DNA of 64,000 nucleotides, taken from Saprospiraceae bacterium (GTDB lineage: Bacteria; Bacteroidota; Bacteroidia; Chitinophagales; Saprospiraceae). Below are positions 17,443 to 27,000 of this stretch, one piece after another. The translations under genes and the position numbers were made by a program. Where the stretch lies: positions 496,001-560,000 of the forward strand of contig JADJOB010000001.1 in NCBI GenBank assembly GCA_016714025.1. The letters are read 5' to 3'. Below the pieces are notes generated by a model. The model searched no databases. It worked only from the letters and a program-made list of their open reading frames with translations, and was not told the origin of the DNA. Within the stretch, counting starts at the first letter, position 1. Each line of letters starts with the position of its first letter.

Positions 17443-17467
17443 GTCCTGCACTTCAGCAGGACCTTTT
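17443..17467 (+). terminator. terminator after the giant surface gene
   Basis: Stem GTCCTGC (17443-17449) pairs with GCAGGAC (17456-17462) around a 6-nt loop and is followed by CTTTTCTG. It is preceded by nine A, so it could also act on the opposite strand. Confidence 0.75.
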
Positions 17468-17517
17468 CTGTTTTTCGTTTTGAAATAGATTTATCAGAAA
17501 GTACATTTTAAATTCTT

Positions 17518-17549
17518 AAAAAAGAGCCGGCTGCTTTCATCAACCGGCT
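17518..17549 (-). terminator. hairpin with U-run on the minus strand, next to the repeated element
   Basis: Read on the minus strand, AGCCGG (17549-17544) pairs with CCGGCT (17530-17525) around a 13-nt loop, then CTTTTTT follows. It lies directly downstream of copy A of the 19-bp element (17552-17570). It may be the distal end of a long mbnP-mbnH 3' region or belong to a small RNA. Confidence 0.5.
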
Positions 17550-17551
17550 GA

Positions 17552-17570
17552 TAATCCCATGAACATATCC
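17552..17570 (-). repeat. 19-bp repeated element, copy A
   Basis: Identical over 19 bp (plus strand TAATCCCATGAACATATCC) to 17683-17701. It abuts a terminator-like hairpin on its minus-strand downstream side. Confidence 0.8.
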
Positions 17571-17628
17571 AAAATAGCTTCTATAATATAGAAAAGACGA
17601 ATTTCAAATTACTGGGGGGTTCAAGATC

Positions 17629-17681
17629 AATTTGTTAATAGGAGCCTGACTTTTGGGAGCCAAACTCCCTATTAACAAATT
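17629..17681. repeat. inverted repeat, 12-bp perfect arms
   Basis: AATTTGTTAATA (17629-17640) is the exact complement of TATTAACAAATT (17670-17681). The arms extend inward by a GGAG/CTCC pairing with a one-base offset. Copy B of the 19-bp element abuts it. Confidence 0.75.
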
Positions 17682-17682
17682 T

Positions 17683-17701
17683 TAATCCCATGAACATATC
17701 C
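17683..17701 (-). repeat. 19-bp repeated element, copy B
   Basis: Exact copy of 17552-17570. As with copy A, an inverted repeat follows immediately on the minus strand. Confidence 0.8.
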
Positions 17702-17929
17702 GATTTTTATACGGTCGCCGATACGTTTACCGGCATTCTGATTGTATTCTTTCCCTTTGTTAAACAATCACGATACAAGTATCCGATGATTTAAATGGCT
17801 GTACAAGTACAAAAAAATGCCGTTGTCATATAACAAATTTATATATATGTTCTATTTAAAATTCTAACTAATTGATTATTAATTATTTAAAAAATTAAGA
17901 GACAATTAATTGCGATAATAATTTTATAA

Positions 17930-17960
17930 AAAATTATAAAATGGCCTGATTTAAGGTCAT
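17930..17960 (-). terminator. possible terminator after mbnH
   Basis: ATGACCT (17960-17954) pairs with AGGCCAT (17947-17941) with one mismatch on the minus strand, followed by TTTATAATTTTT. It is a weak stem just past the mbnH stop at 17988. Confidence 0.4.
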
Positions 17961-17987
17961 TTTTAACTAAAAAAAAATGAAAATAAT

Positions 17988-19085
17988 TTAAAACGGACTT
18001 AAAACATCCGGATTTTGAAGGTAGGAAGTGTCGGTTAGGGTATTTAAAAAAGCAATCAGACTTTGCTTTTGACGACGATTCAATCCCAGCTTCCTAATAA
18101 AACCATCCTTGTTTTCTGCAAAATGGCCTCCTGAATTGTAGTGCTCTATAACTTCTTCCAGGGTTTTAAAGCGACCGTCATGCATATAAGGTGCTGTCAA
18201 GGCGATGTTATAAAGTGTCGGAGCCTTGAATTTGCCATTATCATACCGAACTCCGGTGATCCCGCCTCTTCCTGTGTCCTTAAAATCATCCAGACTGGCG
18301 ACAGTATCAATGCCATTGTTGAAATAATCATTTGCCATCATCAACGGAGCAGCGTGGCAATGAAAACACTCTGCATCCGGGATCAGGACATCCACATTAA
18401 AGTATAGATCATGTCCTTCTTGTTGATCCGCATCAAAAAACAACTCACCCCGTATTTGTTTTTGGTAAATTGAATTGCCACCGGTAAGAAGAATTCGCTC
18501 AAATTGGGCAATGGCTTTAGTTGCCAATTCCTTACTGATTTCTGATTTGGAGTTAATCCCAAATGCCTTACGAAACATGCCTGGATATGTTGGATGTCGT
18601 TTCAGTTTTTCAATTACGGATGGCCACATTTCATGCATTTCTACAGGATTTTCAACCGGTTGAGCTGCTTGATCTGCTAAAAACGCAGCGCGCCCATCCC
18701 AAAATAGTCCTTTATAGAAATAAGCCGTATTTAATATGGTCATACTGCTTCTGGTGCCAAGACTGCCTCCAACACCCGGGCTGACCGGAAGATTATCGGT
18801 AAATGATTTTCGTGGATCATGACAACTTGCACAAGCTATGGTGCTGTCTAATGAAAGGATTGGATCGTAAAACAAATGTCTTCCCAGCTGAACGCCTTCT
18901 TTGGTCAGTGGATCTTCCGTTGTGAAGGGCAGTTGGGGCATTCCCTGCGGTATAACATTAGAATAGGACTCTGGTACATAAGGGATCTGGCTGAGATCAT
19001 CCATCCCTTTAACCGGATCCTCATTACAGGCACTGAACCAGTAAAAACCTGCCAATACAAGGCTAAATTTTACAAATCGGTTCAC
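17988..19085 (-). CDS. MbnH/MauG-like di-heme enzyme (cytochrome c peroxidase family lipoprotein)
   Basis: Two c-type heme sites are present: CASCH (85-89) and CFHCH (240-244), with a probable Met ligand in APYMHDGRF (Met-301). A lipobox Cys at residue 20 (WFSAC) suggests a periplasm-facing lipoprotein. At 365 residues it fits the bacterial cytochrome c peroxidase/MauG family. The gene overlaps the upstream gene by 4 bp (ATGA), and that gene looks like MbnP. Within this family, MbnH is known to oxidise a tryptophan of its MbnP partner to kynurenine, creating a copper site; that role is inferred here from the pairing. A plain H2O2-detoxifying peroxidase is the alternative. Confidence 0.85.
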   Translation of the reverse strand: MNRFVKFSLVLAGFYWFSACNEDPVKGMDDLSQIPYVPESYSNVIPQGMPQLPFTTEDPLTKEGVQLGRHLFYDPILSLDSTIACASCHDPRKSFTDNLPVSPGVGGSLGTRSSMTILNTAYFYKGLFWDGRAAFLADQAAQPVENPVEMHEMWPSVIEKLKRHPTYPGMFRKAFGINSKSEISKELATKAIAQFERILLTGGNSIYQKQIRGELFFDADQQEGHDLYFNVDVLIPDAECFHCHAAPLMMANDYFNNGIDTVASLDDFKDTGRGGITGVRYDNGKFKAPTLYNIALTAPYMHDGRFKTLEEVIEHYNSGGHFAENKDGFIRKLGLNRRQKQSLIAFLNTLTDTSYLQNPDVLSPF

Positions 19086-19816
19086 CTGATTTGAATTGCA
19101 GCTTTATATCGGTCAACAAATGCAGTCATAATGTCGCTGGAATTATGGATTTGAGGGTTGCTGGCTATATCCATGCCCGTTCCATTGATTTCAAATATTT
19201 TCTTAAAGTCTATGTCCATATAAAGGGTCGCGGTTTCTGAATTTTCAATGTAAAAATCTTTTACGCCCGAAATATTCCGCAGTGCAATATCAAAACCAGC
19301 GTGGTAACTAAAACTAAACGAATTTCCATTGTTCAGGATCCCTTCGGTTTTAGAAAAAATATAGGAATTCCAGCCTGCCCAATAATGGGTCCCTTCTCCA
19401 AGCGGTGAGGATGGACTGTAATCAACAGGTTTTGTTTTATTTTGAGCTGGATTTACACCAATATTAAAAGAAATGCCCTTGTAATTTCCTCCGGGTACTA
19501 AATAACTCAAAGTGAGTCCATCAATTGCATCTTGTAAAGTCAAATTATGAGCTAATATTGACACGTAATCCACGTCTTTAAAAATTACGGAACGGCTTTC
19601 CCCGATTGCAGTCAAGTCACTCAGAAAAAATTCTGCTTTGGTAAACTTAATAGAACCGTTTCCAAAATAATCGTATGAATTGCCAAGAAATAAGGGAATT
19701 CCACCATACGTTGCCTTTATTACAATTTGAAGGGTTCCATAACCACTTAAATCCTTCTCATCGCTACAAGACATAAAAGAAAGTAAAAACACTAAAAGCG
19801 AGCTTATTTTTTTCAT
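19082..19816 (-). CDS. MbnP-family copper-binding lipoprotein
   Basis: A 244-residue protein with a short signal and a lipobox-like Cys-17 (SFMSCSD). The body is beta-rich. It has the MbnP-like start (IVIKATYGGIPLFLG), KFTKAEFFLSDL at 57-68, and a tryptophan-rich block THYWAGWNSYIFSKTEG (143-159) in which W146 or W149 could be the modified residue. It is the first gene of a two-gene operon with the di-heme enzyme. Family knowledge says MbnP proteins bind copper once a Trp is converted to kynurenine. No methanobactin precursor or copper exporter is nearby, so a general periplasmic copper-handling role is more likely than methanobactin uptake. Confidence 0.8.
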   Translation of the reverse strand: MKKISSLLVFLLSFMSCSDEKDLSGYGTLQIVIKATYGGIPLFLGNSYDYFGNGSIKFTKAEFFLSDLTAIGESRSVIFKDVDYVSILAHNLTLQDAIDGLTLSYLVPGGNYKGISFNIGVNPAQNKTKPVDYSPSSPLGEGTHYWAGWNSYIFSKTEGILNNGNSFSFSYHAGFDIALRNISGVKDFYIENSETATLYMDIDFKKIFEINGTGMDIASNPQIHNSSDIMTAFVDRYKAAIQIR

Positions 19817-19909
19817 ACTATGTTGTTATATGCTTATAACGAACAAGAACGACAATTAGTTGATTAAAATAAGGCGAAATCTTTCAAAACAAGCATGATC
19901 TTTATCAGA

Positions 19910-20731
19910 TCATTTTTGGTTATTTTCGGTTTTCTTTGATTCAATGTATTTTTTAATAATGGCTTTTACCTGAAACGAAAACTCCTTATCCAAAATCCAA
20001 TAAAAATATTTTGATTCCTTTAGCCAAACTTGTTCAAATGTTTGACCAACAAATTTTCCAAAATTGAATACAATTTCACCCTGCTCGTTATAACGCAGGC
20101 GTTGTGTGGCATCCAATGTTTTTAAGTCATTGGTAAAATCGTGCAAGGCTTGTGTATCTGGTTTTACCGGAGCGGCAATAAATTCATTATCGTCTCCATG
20201 ATAATCTTGTCCGGCATATCGCTCCAACTGGCCTTCCAGAACGCGAACTGTGGCTCTGATATCAATCAATGCATCGTGTGCATCAATTAATTCTTCATTG
20301 CAATAAAATTGGTACGCCGCTTTGAGAGTTCGAGGTTCCATTTTATAAAAAATTCGCTGAACATCTATTTGTCTGCGCTTATCTAAGTCAAGATCAAATC
20401 CATAGCGTGCAAATTCTTCGGCCAGAATTGGAATATCAAATCGATTTGAATTATATCCTGCCAAATCCGCATCGCCAATAAAATCATACAGCGATTGGGC
20501 CACATCCTTAAATGTTGGTTGGTTGGCTACTTGCTCCGGACCTATGCCATGAATAGCCAATGCTTCCGCTGCAATAGGAATTCCAGGATTTATAATCATA
20601 GATAATTCTTCAGGAGGTGCTCCACTTTTGAAGTACTTAATCATTGCAATTTGTAATATGCGGTCCCTTATAACATGCAATCCGGTTGTTTCTACATCAA
20701 AAAATATCAAATCTCTATTTAAGCTGAACAT
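19910..20731 (-). CDS. DEDDh 3'-5' exonuclease with C-terminal DUF3820-like domain
   Basis: A 273-residue DnaQ/epsilon-like nuclease. Visible motifs are ExoI FDVETTG (DxE), ExoII AGYNSNRFD, and ExoIII HDALIDIRAT (His and Asp of the DEDDh type). The last about 60 residues (IVFNFGKFVGQTFEQVW, then KYFYWILDKEFS) match the DUF3820 pattern seen after such exonucleases. I take the ATG at 20731, one base after the stop of the TerC gene, rather than an earlier in-frame ATG at 20788 that would overlap it. Probably a repair or RNA-processing nuclease rather than the polymerase III proofreading subunit. Confidence 0.88.
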   Translation of the reverse strand: MFSLNRDLIFFDVETTGLHVIRDRILQIAMIKYFKSGAPPEELSMIINPGIPIAAEALAIHGIGPEQVANQPTFKDVAQSLYDFIGDADLAGYNSNRFDIPILAEEFARYGFDLDLDKRRQIDVQRIFYKMEPRTLKAAYQFYCNEELIDAHDALIDIRATVRVLEGQLERYAGQDYHGDDNEFIAAPVKPDTQALHDFTNDLKTLDATQRLRYNEQGEIVFNFGKFVGQTFEQVWLKESKYFYWILDKEFSFQVKAIIKKYIESKKTENNQK

Positions 20732-20732
20732 T

Positions 20733-21581
20733 CTATTGTTTTTCTTTATTAAAATAGCCCAATTTTTTAGCTTCCTTTTCAATGCCATGTAATTGGACAG
20801 GCCGCACTTTTTTACGCAATCTCATATTTAAAAATTCGACCAGCAACGAAAATGCAATTGCGAAATAAAGATATCCTTTAGGTATGGTACCAATTTCACT
20901 TTCGCCAACATGGAGATGGGCCAGATGAGAACCCTCTGCGATCAACATAAACCCGATCAAAATCAAAAATGAAAGACCCAGCATTTGGATGGTTGGATGC
21001 TCATTTACAAATTTACCAACCGGATTTGCAAAAGCTATCATTATCAAAATAGATGTAATTACAGCAATGATCATCAACCACAATGCCCCATGCAATCCAT
21101 TGGTCATTCCAACAGCTGTTAATATTGAATCCAAACTAAAAATGAGATTAATCAAAGAAATTTGAATAACAGCATTTGTTAAACTCAATTTTTTAATTCC
21201 ACTTCCTGCATGATCCATGTCATTATCAGATTCCAGTTTGTGGTGGATTTCTGTAACACTTTTATACATTAAAAAAATACCTCCAACGATTAATATTAAA
21301 CTTTGGATTGAAAATCCTGCATGCAACCATGTTTGATTTATAATAAATAATGGTTCCTGCATTGCAGTTAAAAAACTTAATCCGAATAATAAGATAACCC
21401 TCAAAACCATAGCAGCCAAAAGACCAATCCGGGTCGCTTTCTTTTTATCTTCATCATTTAATCTGGCAGCAGTAATCGATATAAAAATAATATTATCAAC
21501 ACCTAAAACTATTTCTAAAAAAGTCAGGGTGAGAAAACTCATAATAATCTCGAAACTTCCAAAATCAGGTATTTCAAACAT
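20733..21581 (-). CDS. TerC-family integral membrane protein
   Basis: A 282-residue multi-helix membrane protein. The N-terminal helix holds EIVLGVDNIIFISI, the TerC signature with acidic residues inside the membrane. The second signature is NLIFSLDSILTAVGM about 140 residues later. TerC proteins are linked to tellurite resistance and, in other bacteria, to manganese export; the substrate here is not determined. It is followed after one base by the exonuclease gene. No ter operon partner is seen. Confidence 0.92.
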   Translation of the reverse strand: MFEIPDFGSFEIIMSFLTLTFLEIVLGVDNIIFISITAARLNDEDKKKATRIGLLAAMVLRVILLFGLSFLTAMQEPLFIINQTWLHAGFSIQSLILIVGGIFLMYKSVTEIHHKLESDNDMDHAGSGIKKLSLTNAVIQISLINLIFSLDSILTAVGMTNGLHGALWLMIIAVITSILIMIAFANPVGKFVNEHPTIQMLGLSFLILIGFMLIAEGSHLAHLHVGESEIGTIPKGYLYFAIAFSLLVEFLNMRLRKKVRPVQLHGIEKEAKKLGYFNKEKQ

Positions 21582-21703
21582 CGATCAAAATTTTAATTTT
21601 TATTGAATAATCCGATAACCGGTCAAAAATAGATCAAACCTCCGTCTTTCATACAAAAATAAGCCAGTTTATGTTGGGCTATCTCGTTCATCCAACAAAC
21701 TTA

Positions 21704-21734
21704 TTTGGAGAATACAGATATACCTTTAAATTTG
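21704..21734 (+). promoter_or_regulatory. promoter of tRNA-Val
   Basis: TTTG (21704-21707), 19-nt spacer, TAAATTTG (21727-21734), then 12 nt to the tRNA 5' end. This is a near-ideal Bacteroidota promoter and explains expression of the lone plus-strand tRNA among minus-strand genes. Confidence 0.75.
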
Positions 21735-21746
21735 CAAGCTGAAAAT

Positions 21747-21824
21747 GGGTGTTTAGCTCAGTTGGTTCAGAGCGCCGCCTTGACAGGGCGGAGGTCGGCA
21801 GTTCGAGCCTGCCAACACCCACCA
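21747..21824 (+). tRNA. tRNA-Val (anticodon GAC), CCA encoded
   Basis: The acceptor arms GGGTGTT and AACACCC pair perfectly. The D-arm has TAGCTCAGTTGG. The anticodon stem CCGCC/GGCGG encloses the loop TTGACAG, giving anticodon GAC. The T-arm GGCAG-TTCGAGC-CTGCC is intact. The terminal CCA is encoded in the DNA. Confidence 0.97.
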
Positions 21825-21863
21825 GCACTTACAATACCGGACCAGTATCTTTTCTTTTTGGTT

Positions 21864-24071
21864 TTAAATTTTTAGGAAATATTTAATGGATTTATCCTGT
21901 TCCTGCTCTACGATAAAAATATAAAAACCAGCCAACAAATTTTGGACATCCACAATCAACGAATTACGAATTGCAAGACCGTTTCCTTGAAGTACAACTT
22001 CTGATTGCGCATTTAATATTTTCCAGTTTACTGCTGATTCATCAAATGCATTGAGTTTTATCAAAAGTTGTGAAGTTACCGGGTTAGGGATCAGTTCAAT
22101 GGGGCGAATTTTTTTAAAGACGTCACTGTTTTTTGTAACTAGAAATCGAATGGTGTCAGACAATACGCTGTGACATTGATTTGAATCAATAATTTCAACC
22201 TGATAAATTCCTTCTTTCTTAGCAATCCAGGTATTTATGATGCTACCACCCAACAGGTTTCCATCTAGAAACCATCTGTAACTTGTATATCCCGGTGTAG
22301 CCACCAAGGTATCATTACTCAAAGTTATAGAAGGCTTTTCAGGAATCGGGAATACCGTGATATTAACCGCTTGTGAAAAATAAGATTCACATCCTAAACT
22401 ATCTAGGTAAGTAAATTGATAATTTCCTGGTTCATAAATCCAGAGCCTCTTTACATTTGATTTAGTTATTGAAATACCATCCCGATACCATTTATAAGAA
22501 ACAGCTCCCACTGGATCGCAAGCAATTAATAGTGCAGAATCTCCTTTGCAAAAAGAGGTAATAAAAGGGGTGGTTATGCATGAAGTATCGGGAACTTTTA
22601 AGCTGGTTGTTACGATCACAATGCTATCACAGGTTTGTGTAGCAAAAACAATGGTATCAGAGCCTAAACCATTTACATCACAACTAAAATATTCAAGTTG
22701 AGTAATATTGGCAGGTGGATTTTTTATAGTAAATGAGGAATTTGCCAAACATCCATTATACAATACACTCAGTTGATAAGTTCCTGCATTGAGATTTTTT
22801 AATTCAGCAAGTGTATCTCCGGTTGACCATTTAAATTTTGTATTTAATGGATCCTGCACATCCGATTTTGCTTGCCCATTGGCTTCTCCAAAACAGATCG
22901 GATCCGTGGTGATTACATTTACTTTTAAATTGCAGGTGTCTGAAATTTTAAAAATACTGCTCGTATTTACGTCTGTAAAATACAAGTCACCTTTTGCATC
23001 TTCCCCAAAACTAGCTAATGCATTGTCTGTAAAATTATACACCAATTGATTTGAATACGAGGTATCCGAAGTTCTGTTGATGAGCCAAATTTTACCAACA
23101 CAATAATCCGCATAGAAGTACTTTCCATAAAGGGATGGATAATCCGATCCTCTATATACATACCCGCCTGTAATCGATGCACAATTCACTCCGGGATCTC
23201 TTGCATATTGATGAATTGGAAATGTATAGGCGTTTTTTAGTAAACATCCTGTAGTGCTATTTTCTTTATTGCCTTCCCAACATTTCCAGCCATAATTTCT
23301 TCCAAACGGGGAACCATAGGCATCAAAATCTACTTCTTCCCAGGTTCCTTGTCCAACATCACCAATCCATAAATCCTGGGTGAGCTTATCAAAACTAAAA
23401 CGCCAGGGGTTTCTCAATCCGATTGCCCAAATTTCTGGCAAATAGGCTGTATCATTTACAAATGGGTTTGATTTAGGAATTTTATACCGTGAAGCAGTAT
23501 CTATGTCAATTCGCAGCATTTTCCCCAACAACGATTTTTTGTTTTGCGCATAATTCTGGGGATCTCCTGAATTGCCTCCATCGCCCATGCCAATATATAA
23601 AAAGCCATCTTTTCCAAATTTTAAACAACCACCATTGTGATTTACATAAGGTTGGTTAATTGTCAATATTACTTGTCCGGAATTTGGGTCAATCTTATTC
23701 TTATTGGTAGCCGAAACCTTATAACGCTCAATAACGGTTTGTGCAGGTGAGGATCTCGATATGTAATTCACATAAATAAATCCAGTAGAGTCATATTTTG
23801 GATGAAAGGCCAAACCCAATAATCCTTGTTCACCGCTAAATCTAACTTTTGTGGTGATATCTAAAAAAGGAGAATCAACCAACTTACTATTTTCAATGAT
23901 TCGGATTTTACCTCCTTGTTCGATAACAAATAATCTGTCATCATTGCAATGCGCCATTCCCACGGGTGCAGTAACACCAGCTATGTATTTGCTAACGCGA
24001 ATTCCGTTTTGAGCTTTTGTTATATTAATAATAATAAACAATGCAAAATAAATTGCAAAGAATTGTTTCAT
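21864..24071 (-). CDS. secreted PQQ-type sugar dehydrogenase with T9SS tail
   Basis: A 735-residue exported protein. A signal peptide ends at ITKAQ (about 21). Residues about 25-380 form a six-bladed glucose/sorbosone dehydrogenase propeller (APVGMAHCNDDRLFVIEQGG, GEQGLLGLAFHPKY, YVNHNGGCLKFGKDGFLYIGMGDGG, GLRNPWRFSFD), the class that oxidises aldoses with PQQ. SprB-like and Ig-like segments follow (PICFGEANGQAKSD; EKPSITLSNDTL), then a type A T9SS domain (IELIPNPVTSQLLIKL...LLAGFYIFIVEQ). It lies 12 bp after the LRR gene and is probably co-transcribed. No PQQ synthesis genes are in view. The exact sugar is unknown. Confidence 0.88.
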   Translation of the reverse strand: MKQFFAIYFALFIIINITKAQNGIRVSKYIAGVTAPVGMAHCNDDRLFVIEQGGKIRIIENSKLVDSPFLDITTKVRFSGEQGLLGLAFHPKYDSTGFIYVNYISRSSPAQTVIERYKVSATNKNKIDPNSGQVILTINQPYVNHNGGCLKFGKDGFLYIGMGDGGNSGDPQNYAQNKKSLLGKMLRIDIDTASRYKIPKSNPFVNDTAYLPEIWAIGLRNPWRFSFDKLTQDLWIGDVGQGTWEEVDFDAYGSPFGRNYGWKCWEGNKENSTTGCLLKNAYTFPIHQYARDPGVNCASITGGYVYRGSDYPSLYGKYFYADYCVGKIWLINRTSDTSYSNQLVYNFTDNALASFGEDAKGDLYFTDVNTSSIFKISDTCNLKVNVITTDPICFGEANGQAKSDVQDPLNTKFKWSTGDTLAELKNLNAGTYQLSVLYNGCLANSSFTIKNPPANITQLEYFSCDVNGLGSDTIVFATQTCDSIVIVTTSLKVPDTSCITTPFITSFCKGDSALLIACDPVGAVSYKWYRDGISITKSNVKRLWIYEPGNYQFTYLDSLGCESYFSQAVNITVFPIPEKPSITLSNDTLVATPGYTSYRWFLDGNLLGGSIINTWIAKKEGIYQVEIIDSNQCHSVLSDTIRFLVTKNSDVFKKIRPIELIPNPVTSQLLIKLNAFDESAVNWKILNAQSEVVLQGNGLAIRNSLIVDVQNLLAGFYIFIVEQEQDKSIKYFLKI

Positions 24072-24083
24072 ATGTGTTCTATT

Positions 24084-27000
24084 TTAATTTTGAATTACAA
24101 GTCGTTGGACTTCAGAGCTATTCTCTGAATTAAAAACTTTTACAAAATATACTCCCGCCGGCATGGATACGTCCAACTGAAGCAGATCCTGATTTTTCCG
24201 GGTTAACCATTCCGTCTTATAGAATAAGGAACCATCCAGAGAATATATATTTATAAATAAATTACCCAAACCACTTTCGTTTCTAACAATCAATTGTTGA
24301 TTAACGCGCATTGGATTTGGAAATACAGTAACCAATTTCTTTTTAATTGTATATTGATCAACTGCTGTGAGTCGAGGAACATTAAATACAAAACTTGCTT
24401 TGCAATTTCTGGAATCTGTAACGACAACACTATAGGATCCCGTCCGCAAATTTGTTATGATTGAAGATCTTGATCCATTACTCCATAGATAATTATAAGG
24501 TGGAGAACCACCATTGATTACAATACTGATTGCACCGCTATTGGTTCCATCATCTTTAATTATGGTAGTATCTTTAACAATAATCTGAGGCCACCAGCTG
24601 AGATGAACTCTAACGACGCTATCGCATGAATTGCCAGCACCTCCATCAATAATTACATCATGAATTCCTGGTTGATCAAAAAATTGACCGTTTAAAGAAA
24701 ATGTTTCTCCAAAACATACCGTATCAAATCTTACCGAGTAGGCTCTTGATTTCGAACCTACAAAAATACAATCTGTACCAAGGCATCCATTCGAACCGGT
24801 AACCGTTACGCAATACGTACCCCCGGTATCAATTGGTAAGATGCCGGTGCTATCATTTGTATTCCATTTATAAGCTAAAAATGTTTGAGATAATTGAATA
24901 AACTTTATGTCTCCAGTACAAACGGTATCCGGACCAATTAAAACAGGTGAAGGGGCTGTTGAATTGCTAACTGCTATACAAGTTGATCCGGTACAACCAC
25001 TAATATCTGTCACCGTCAGGCAATAAGTTCCAGAACTGCTAATGGTTAGTATCTTACTGGTGTCTCCAGTTGACCAACTAAATTTTGCATACGGGCCACC
25101 ATCCAGGCGAGTGGTTTGTCCTGAGCATACAAAATAAAATCCATCGATAACCGGCTTAAGAGTTTCAGTAAAACTAATTTTGATTTCATCCTTATTAATA
25201 CAGTAACCGTTACTTACTTCTCTACTGATTACAAAAACTCCAAATGAATCTACGGATATTTTAGTTTGATCACTCAAAGGGTTTTCGAATGAAACCTTAC
25301 CCGGTCCACTTACTTTTTTCCATACTCCGGTAGCATAATTTCCAAAACTGGAGATCGAACCCTCAAATCCACAAAAACTTAAATCCGGACCAGCAGAAAC
25401 CAAAGGTCTTGCATGAAATTTCACCGGTTGGTAATTTGAAAAACTCAAACAGGGATGATTGTAATTAACATCGCGATTGGGCAAGGCCCGTCCTACCACC
25501 CGTGAAACGTAATATTGAATTTCAAATTTGAATTTGGCAGGATCAAATGGAAATAATCCATTGGTACTTGTTTTAAGTATAGAGGCTTTTGGGTTGATTG
25601 GATTTGAAAATAATATATAAACTCCAACATCTCCCGGATCTTGAATTTCAGGTCCACTAAATTTTACAGTAAAATTCTGACCTTCACATATATGAATTGA
25701 ATCTGTTGGCATGGCCCCCGCTTGCGAATTGCAACCACAATTTTCAGTACCGCTAAAACTTGCTGTACAACCTCTGGAATCCGTGATTTCAAAATCATAG
25801 CCGGAACGACATAAAAAAGTATCCGAAACAAAACTTGAAGTAACTGAATCAATTTTACCGCGACCCTTGGTGACACTATAAGGCGGTACACCTCCATTCA
25901 CTTTAAAACTAACAGAATATGCAGAATCAACTTTAATTTTATGAATGAGTTCATCACTTAATGTTAAAGCCGGAGTAATCTGAAAAACCAAAAACGAACT
26001 GTTTGTGGTATCGCATATGCTGATTGCTTTTACTTTTAATTGATAAATTGCCGGTTTAAGATTTTGTATGTTTATAAAACTGTCAGTCGTTGTTTGAAAC
26101 AGGGTATCATTGATAAACCATAAATATCCGGAGGCTCCGGTAACGCGTTTAATTGAAAATATATGATCCTGATTGTCTGGACAAAAAGATTGATCTCCGT
26201 TAATCATTCCGGGTTCTTCCAATTCAAAATTCTTTTTGCCAATTCTAACTTTTATTAAATAATCACACAAATCACCCATGCAACCATTTAATACCAAACT
26301 ATATTTATCGCCAATTTTAAAATTAGTCCCACCAATTTTAAAATGCACTTCATGGCAGGTAGGTGTACATGATATGATATTTGCAGGATCTCCACCACAG
26401 CTTGACCAAATGGCAGCTTGCATTCCAATAAATTCTTCACCGTTTACTTCAATTCCTAAACAATTCATAGGAAAAATTTCAAATTCAATGGTATCTGATG
26501 GTGCAACAAATGAAAGCCATCTGGCATTTGTAGTGAATCCAGAAGAATCACAAAGAAAAACCTGTGAATTCGTATCTTTTACTGCAAGGGTACCACAATA
26601 ACTATTTAAACCAAGTGTACTGCAAAATTCAGGTGCATCTTTACAAGAACGGGACGCCAGAGGTTTATCACATTGAGAAGGATTGTAAACAACGACACGA
26701 AACGGTGCAATTTCCAATTCAAAATCTGTTATGATTGGATTAGTTATGCGTCCACTGTAATAACCCTCATCGGATTCCGAAACCTGAATCAGTTCATAGG
26801 TATTTCGGTTGCTGATATAAACAATGCTGGTATCCTTAAACCATTTAAAATTATTATCTGACAAACCTGGATCAACACCTGTATTAATCACATAAGTATT
26901 TCCAGAAGGAACAAAAATTACAGAATCTAATTCTATAGGATCTTGTGGTTTAAATGAATAATAATATCTTTTATGAATTTTACTTAATGGGATTAAGTCA

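Larger units (their letters stand above)
17398..17987. other. 590-bp gap with hairpins and a repeated 19-bp element
   Basis: The gap between the giant surface gene (+) and mbnH (-) converges from both sides. It holds three hairpins, one long inverted repeat and two copies of a 19-bp element, each listed separately. It has no convincing gene. A 34-codon frame starting inside the second element copy (17690-17794) has no supporting features. Confidence 0.6.

Noticed and set aside
17690..17794. 34-codon frame starting in copy B of the 19-bp element
   Set aside because: No conserved motif, no consensus promoter, and the start lies within a structural repeat; too weak to call a gene.
19895..19913. 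Hairpin ATGATC/GATCAT at the end of the exonuclease gene
   Set aside because: Only 6 bp, overlaps the stop codon, and has a T-run only on the strand without a gene.
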